In this document: positions 6,445 through 9,497 of the stretch, piece after piece | Position numbering within the stretch: position 1 is the stretch's first letter | Layout: each line of letters opens with the position of its first letter | Source of the DNA: Nitrospirota bacterium | GTDB lineage: Bacteria > Nitrospirota > Thermodesulfovibrionia > Thermodesulfovibrionales > SM23-35 | DNA length: 9,497 nucleotides | Assembly: GCA_029883145.1 (NCBI GenBank) | Contig: JAOUJR010000046.1 | Coordinates: forward strand, 1 to 9,497 | Direction: 5' to 3' | Notes under the pieces: generated by a model | The model's input: the letters and a program-made list of their open reading frames with translations, nothing else | Databases searched by the model: none | Told to the model about the DNA's origin: nothing | Translations under genes and position numbers: made by a program

Positions 6445-6924
6445 TTGAAGAAAGCAGCTGTCTATCCAGGGACGTTTGACCCTTTTACTATTGCCCATTT
6501 AGAGATTGTGAAAAGGGGCCTCAGGATATTTGATGAGATTATCATCGCAGTTGCACCGAGCAAGAAGAAACAGCCATTATTTAACCTTGAGGAGAGGCTT
6601 ATTATGATAACGAAATCTGTAGAAGACCTTGATGGTGTGAGAGTTGAGGCTTTTAATGGTCTGCTCGCAGATTATGTGAGGGATAAAAAAGGTGTTGCAA
6701 TTATAAGAGGGCTGAGGGCGGTCTCTGATTTTGAATACGAAATGCAGATGGCCATGATGAACAGAAGGCTCAATGCAGAGATAGAGACAGTCTTTCTGAT
6801 GCCGAGTGAAGAATATAGCTTTCTCACCTCGACTTCAGTTAAGGAAGTTGCTTCTTTTGGTGGACCTGTTAAGGGCCTTGTTCCAGAAGTGGTCGAAAAG
6901 GCACTAATTGAAAAATTTAGATAG
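6445..6924 (+). CDS. coaD: Phosphopantetheine adenylyltransferase
   Basis: Adenylates 4'-phosphopantetheine to dephospho-CoA, the penultimate step of coenzyme A synthesis. From the TTG start it has 159 residues, the family's usual length, opening MKKAAVYPGTFDPFTIAH. The nucleotidyltransferase signature at 15-18 reads T-I-A-H. Most CoaD enzymes have TNGH, so the usual Gly is Ala here while Thr and the catalytic His are kept. Other family landmarks are VAPSKKKQPLF, IIRGLRAVSDFEYEMQMAMMNR and the C-terminal FLTSTSVKEVASFGG. TTG is preferred to the ATG at 6415 because of AGGAGG six bases upstream and the match to the family N-terminus. It is the fourth gene of the cluster, 42 bp before the cysteine hydrolase frame. 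Confidence 0.94.
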   Translation: MKKAAVYPGTFDPFTIAHLEIVKRGLRIFDEIIIAVAPSKKKQPLFNLEERLIMITKSVEDLDGVRVEAFNGLLADYVRDKKGVAIIRGLRAVSDFEYEMQMAMMNRRLNAEIETVFLMPSEEYSFLTSTSVKEVASFGGPVKGLVPEVVEKALIEKFR

Positions 6925-6953
6925 AAATAGTAGAAGATATGGTGTAATGACAT

Positions 6954-6960
6954 AAGGAGG
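6954..6960 (+). promoter_or_regulatory. Strong Shine-Dalgarno before a non-standard (ACG) start
   Basis: AAGGAGG is followed six bases later by ACG (6967-6969), in frame with the cysteine hydrolase. No in-frame ATG, GTG or TTG occurs between the upstream in-frame stop at 6931-6933 and the GTG at 7132. The site is too far (171 bases) to serve that GTG. A three-codon mini-frame (ATG ACA TAA at 6947-6955) overlaps the site in another frame. Confidence 0.65.
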
Positions 6961-6966
6961 ACTACT

Positions 6967-8001
6967 ACGGCACAGCGTCAACTTCCGATTCCGCCTCATT
7001 TTAAAACAGAAAAAGTCGGCGAGGTCTGGAGAGTTCCCTATCTGGAGAGGGCTCTTGAATCGAGGAACTGGACAAACCAGCACGATATACATCCTGCAAA
7101 CAATGACCGATTTAAAATCTGTTTAGTTGCAGTGGATGTACAGAATACATTTTGTATTCCAGGATTTGAATTGTATGTGGGTGGACGTTCAGGTAAAGGA
7201 GCAATTGATGATAACCAGAGACTCTGTGAATTTATATATCGAAATTTTGATGTGATTACCCAGATTTGCCCGACAATGGATACACACCAGGTGATGCAGA
7301 TTTTTCATTCTATCTATTTGGTCAACGATAAAGGAGAACATCCATCACCTTTCACCATCATTTCTGAAGAAGATATAAAGAAAGGCCTCTGGAAATTTAA
7401 CCCTGCACTTTGTTATAGCTTTCAGATTAACGAGGAATATGGACAGCACTATCTTCTCCACTACACTAAAAAATTGAAGGAAGGTGGTAAATACAATCTT
7501 ACTATATGGCCATATCATGCAATACTGGGAGGTATCGGTCATGCGCTGGTTGCATCTGTTGAGGAAGCTATCTTCTTTCATGGAATAGCCCGATATAGTC
7601 AGCCTGATTTCCATGTCAAAGGAGACAAACCATTTACTGAGCATTACTCTGTTCTTAATCCAGAGGTGTTAGAAGGCCCGAATGGAGAGCCGATTGCTCA
7701 AAAGAGCGAAAAGTTTTTCAGAAAGCTTCTGCAATTTGATGCAGTGGTCATCGCAGGACAGGCAAAGAGTCATTGTGTGGCATGGACAATTGATGACCTG
7801 TTAGAAGATATTCTTGAGCGAGATAAGAAATTAGTAGAGAAAGTCTATCTTTTAGAAGATTGCACTTCTCCTGTTGTTATACCCGGAGTCATAGATTATA
7901 CAGACCTGGCAGACGCAGCGTTCCAGAGATTTGCAGATGCAGGAATGCACGTCGTCCGTTCTACAGACCCCATCCAGAGCTGGCCAGGGATAAAGCTTTG
8001 A
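6967..8001 (+). CDS. Nicotinamidase-like cysteine hydrolase (isochorismatase superfamily), apparent ACG start
   Basis: Cytoplasmic hydrolase of the isochorismatase/nicotinamidase superfamily, 344 residues from ACG. Residues 50-62 ([13 protein letters not shown]) form the first strand with catalytic Asp57. Cys270 (QAKSHCVAW) is the nucleophile and Lys218 (HVKGDKP) the likely triad lysine. Asp105 and His107 (MDTH) with His184 (WPYH) match the metal site of nicotinamidase PncA. It is much larger than a typical 180-220-residue nicotinamidase, with about 50 extra N-terminal residues and an insertion between Asp57 and the WPYH segment. Starting at GTG 7132 would remove the strand before Asp57, while the open frame from 6967 reads plausibly ([20 protein letters not shown]), so the upstream start is preferred. 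It is the last gene of the plus-strand cluster. The probable nicotinate phosphoribosyltransferase beyond rarA makes nicotinamide a reasonable substrate guess; other amides remain possible. Confidence 0.8.
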   Translation, partial: TAQRQLPIPPHFKTEKVGEVWRVPYLERALESRNWTNQHDIHPANNDRFKICLVAVDVQNTFCIPGFELYVGGRSGKGAIDDNQRLCEFIYRNFDVITQICPTMDTHQVMQIFHSIYLVNDKGEHPSPFTIISEEDIKKGLWKFNPALCYSFQINEEYGQHYLLHYTKKLKEGGKYNLTIWPYHAILGGIGHALVASVEEAIFFHGIARYSQPDFHVKGDKPFTEHYSVLNPEVLEGPNGEPIAQKSEKFFRKLLQFDAVVIAGQAKSHCVAWTIDDLLEDILERDKKLVEKVYLLEDCTSPVVIPGVIDYTDLADAAFQRFADAGMHVVRSTDPIQSWPGIKL

Positions 8002-8012
8002 GAGCGGTTTAA

Positions 8013-8075
8013 AAGCCTGTCAGCTTGATAGCTTGCAAGCTTTGTAAGGCCATCTTAAGGCTTGTAATATTTTTT
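8013..8075 (+). terminator. Hairpin between convergent genes, possible terminator
   Basis: In the 53-bp gap between the convergent hydrolase and rarA genes, AAGCCT (8013-8018) can pair with AGGCTT (8058-8063) around a perfect 12-bp palindrome, AGCTTGCAAGCT (8030-8041). In the plus direction a run of six T (8070-8075) follows at a small distance, inside the last codons of rarA. It is a reasonable terminator for the plus-strand cluster, weaker for rarA. The stem is broken and long-looped, so confidence is modest. Confidence 0.35.
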
Positions 8076-9287
8076 CTTCTTTGGCAAGTAGTCTTGATCC
8101 ACATGACCGCCGTAATCATGAGGATATTTGTATCCCTCACCATGCCCCAATTTTTTTGCGCCGGGATAGTGGCTGTCCTTTAAATGGTCAGGAACTTCCA
8201 TCGTCTCTTCAGTTGAAATGTCTTCCATGGCCGCCTCTATTGCCTTATAGCAGGCATTGCTTTTTGGAGCATTGGCAACATAAATAGTTGCCTGTGCAAG
8301 GGGTATCTTTGCCTCTGGCATGCCGATGAATTCTACTGCTCTTAAAGTAGAGGTAGCGACGACGAGCGCCATCGGGTCAGCATTTCCCACATCTTCTGAG
8401 GCAAAGATGACAATGCGCCTTGCGATGAATCTGGGGTCTTCACCTGCATAAAGCATCTTTGCAAGATAATATACGGCAGCATCGGGGTCAGAGCCACGCA
8501 TACTCTTGATGAAGGCAGAGATTGTATCGTAGTGCTGATCACCCTTTTTGTCATACACAATATGCTTCTTTTGAATCGACTCTTCAGCAGTCTCAAGGGT
8601 AATCCTGACGTGACCATTACTATCTGGTTGTGTCGTAAGGGCAGCAATTTCTAATGAGGAAAGAGCCTTCCTTGCATCACCATCGGACATTTCTGCGATA
8701 TGATTAAGCGCAGCATCATCTAAGATTAATGATGAATTGCCCAGCCCACGATCTTTATCACTAAGAGCATTTTTCATTATTTCCAATAAATCTTCCTTTG
8801 AGAGTGGCTTCAGTTGAAACACCTGGCTCCGTGAAAGGAGAGTCGAGTTTACATAGAAAAAAGGATTCTCCACAGTAGCAGCGATGAGTGTGATATTCCC
8901 CTCTTCAACATCTGGAAGTAGGGTATCCTGTTGGAGCTTATTAAACCTGTGAATCTCATCTAAAAATACAATAGTTCGAATACCTTGAGCCTTTCTATTT
9001 TTAGCATGTTGTATAACCTTTCTGAGTTCATCAAGACCAATAGTTGCTGCATTGAGCCATTCAAAATATGCCTTTGTCTTTTTCGCGATTGTTTTCGCAA
9101 GGGCTGTTTTGCCTGTGCCAGGTGGGCCATAGAGAATGAGCGAAGTGATTCTGTCTGCTTCTATAGCCCGTCGTAATAATTTTCCTTGACCAAGAATGTG
9201 TTTCTGCCCAATATATTCGTCAAGAGTTTCAGGACACATACGGTATGCAAGTGGAGGTGTGAGTGGTTCTTTTTCAAATAGTGCCAT
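8055..9287 (-). CDS. rarA: Replication-associated recombination protein A (MgsA/RarA AAA+ ATPase)
   Basis: AAA+ ATPase related to clamp loaders and RuvB, acting at stalled replication forks; 410 residues, slightly short for the family but complete. It opens with RarA-type PPLAYRMCPETLDEYIGQKHILG. Walker A is GPPGTGKT (54-61) and Walker B IVFLDEIHRF (106-115, with Asp110 and Glu111). Sensor 1 is in AATVENPFFYVN and the arginine-finger segment is LLSRSQVF (Arg153). The C-terminal half has the RarA tetramerisation region (SAFIKSMRGSDPDAAVYYLAKML, RFIARRIVIFASEDVGNADPMAL), ending GGHVDQDYLPKKKKYYKP. The Shine-Dalgarno before the ATG is weak. An extended -10-like TGTTATATC at 9310-9302 would leave almost no leader, so the promoter is uncertain. 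It is convergent with the hydrolase and divergent from the next gene. Confidence 0.95.
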   Translation of the reverse strand: MALFEKEPLTPPLAYRMCPETLDEYIGQKHILGQGKLLRRAIEADRITSLILYGPPGTGKTALAKTIAKKTKAYFEWLNAATIGLDELRKVIQHAKNRKAQGIRTIVFLDEIHRFNKLQQDTLLPDVEEGNITLIAATVENPFFYVNSTLLSRSQVFQLKPLSKEDLLEIMKNALSDKDRGLGNSSLILDDAALNHIAEMSDGDARKALSSLEIAALTTQPDSNGHVRITLETAEESIQKKHIVYDKKGDQHYDTISAFIKSMRGSDPDAAVYYLAKMLYAGEDPRFIARRIVIFASEDVGNADPMALVVATSTLRAVEFIGMPEAKIPLAQATIYVANAPKSNACYKAIEAAMEDISTEETMEVPDHLKDSHYPGAKKLGHGEGYKYPHDYGGHVDQDYLPKKKKYYKP

Positions 9288-9349
9288 ACTTTATGTTTGC
9301 TGATATAACAAGAGTTTTTCAAGCGGTATTCATTTTTAGATTTGGTCTG

Positions 9350-9376
9350 TTGATGGTGTTAAGGAAATGATATACT
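9350..9376 (+). promoter_or_regulatory. Candidate promoter for the nicotinate phosphoribosyltransferase gene
   Basis: TTGATG (9350-9355) and TATACT (9371-9376; 5 of 6 to the consensus) are separated by 15 bases. The short spacer is offset by an extended -10 (TGA before TATACT). Transcription would start near 9383, leaving a leader of about 50 bases. The -10 lies in the left arm of an imperfect dyad, TATACTAT (9371-9378) and ATAGTGTATA (9392-9401), which could be an operator. Confidence 0.45.
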
Positions 9377-9431
9377 ATTTTTTATACTTTTATAGTGTAT
9401 ACATGTCTCAGATTTCGGAGGAGGATAGGTT

Positions 9432-9497
9432 ATGTTCCATATAGCGGACCCCAAAGACATTATTGATGGCAAGATTACCGATGTGTATTTTGAAAGA
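9432..9497 (+). CDS. pncB: Probable nicotinate phosphoribosyltransferase, N-terminal 22 codons only
   Basis: The frame starts at ATG 9432 with GGAGGAGG (9417-9424) seven bases upstream and runs open to the window edge. The 22 residues include IIDGKITDVYFER, which resembles the start of short, archaeal-type nicotinate phosphoribosyltransferases (the Thermoplasma acidophilum enzyme begins with a similar GLASDVYFERT stretch). That enzyme converts nicotinate and PRPP to nicotinate mononucleotide in NAD salvage. The identification rests on a short N-terminus and my memory of the family, so it is provisional; that this is a real gene start is much surer. It is divergent from rarA. Confidence 0.6.
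   Translation, partial: MFHIADPKDIIDGKITDVYFER

Noticed and set aside
7132..7134. GTG as the start of the cysteine hydrolase
   Set aside because: It would remove the first beta strand before the catalytic Asp, has no ribosome binding site, and the frame is open and protein-like for about 165 bases upstream.

Overview
The window is an A+T-rich piece of bacterial chromosome. A SurA-like periplasmic chaperone suggests a Gram-negative cell. A soluble, selenocysteine-containing, NAD-linked formate dehydrogenase suggests anaerobic or CO2/formate metabolism. A lineage such as Nitrospirota or Desulfobacterota would fit, but this is inference from gene content and no marker here settles it. There are no rRNA or tRNA genes, CRISPR arrays or transposases.

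Left third (1-3701, minus strand): a three-gene operon read right to left. It encodes a NuoE-like [2Fe-2S] subunit, a NuoF-like FMN/NAD subunit with extra Fe-S domains at both ends, and the catalytic molybdenum/tungsten subunit fused to a NuoG-like Fe-S domain. The catalytic gene is interrupted at 206-208 by an in-frame TGA. It sits where formate dehydrogenases carry selenocysteine, is followed at once by a near-ideal SECIS hairpin, and the frame then stays open to the window edge. The real gene therefore spans at least 1-1279 and is cut by the window, not by the TGA.

Middle (3702-4161): a 460-bp divergent intergenic region with several inverted repeats, two related copies of a GC-richer unit, a terminator-like hairpin and a good sigma70 promoter (TTGAGA-18-TATAAT) facing right.

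Plus-strand cluster (4162-8001): a SurA-like chaperone, purN (purine synthesis), rsmD (16S rRNA methylation), coaD (coenzyme A synthesis) and a nicotinamidase-like cysteine hydrolase, with gaps of 14-42 bp that are compatible with one operon. Two starts need manual correction. coaD should begin at a TTG (6445). The hydrolase is coding well upstream of its first standard start codon and appears to begin at ACG (6967) behind a strong Shine-Dalgarno sequence.

Right end: rarA (minus, 8055-9287) converges on the hydrolase across a hairpin. Divergent from rarA, a promoter and strong ribosome binding site lead into the first 22 codons of a probable nicotinate phosphoribosyltransferase. The hydrolase and this gene could be the two steps of nicotinamide salvage to NAD, the cofactor of the formate dehydrogenase, but that pairing is inferred from motifs and proximity.
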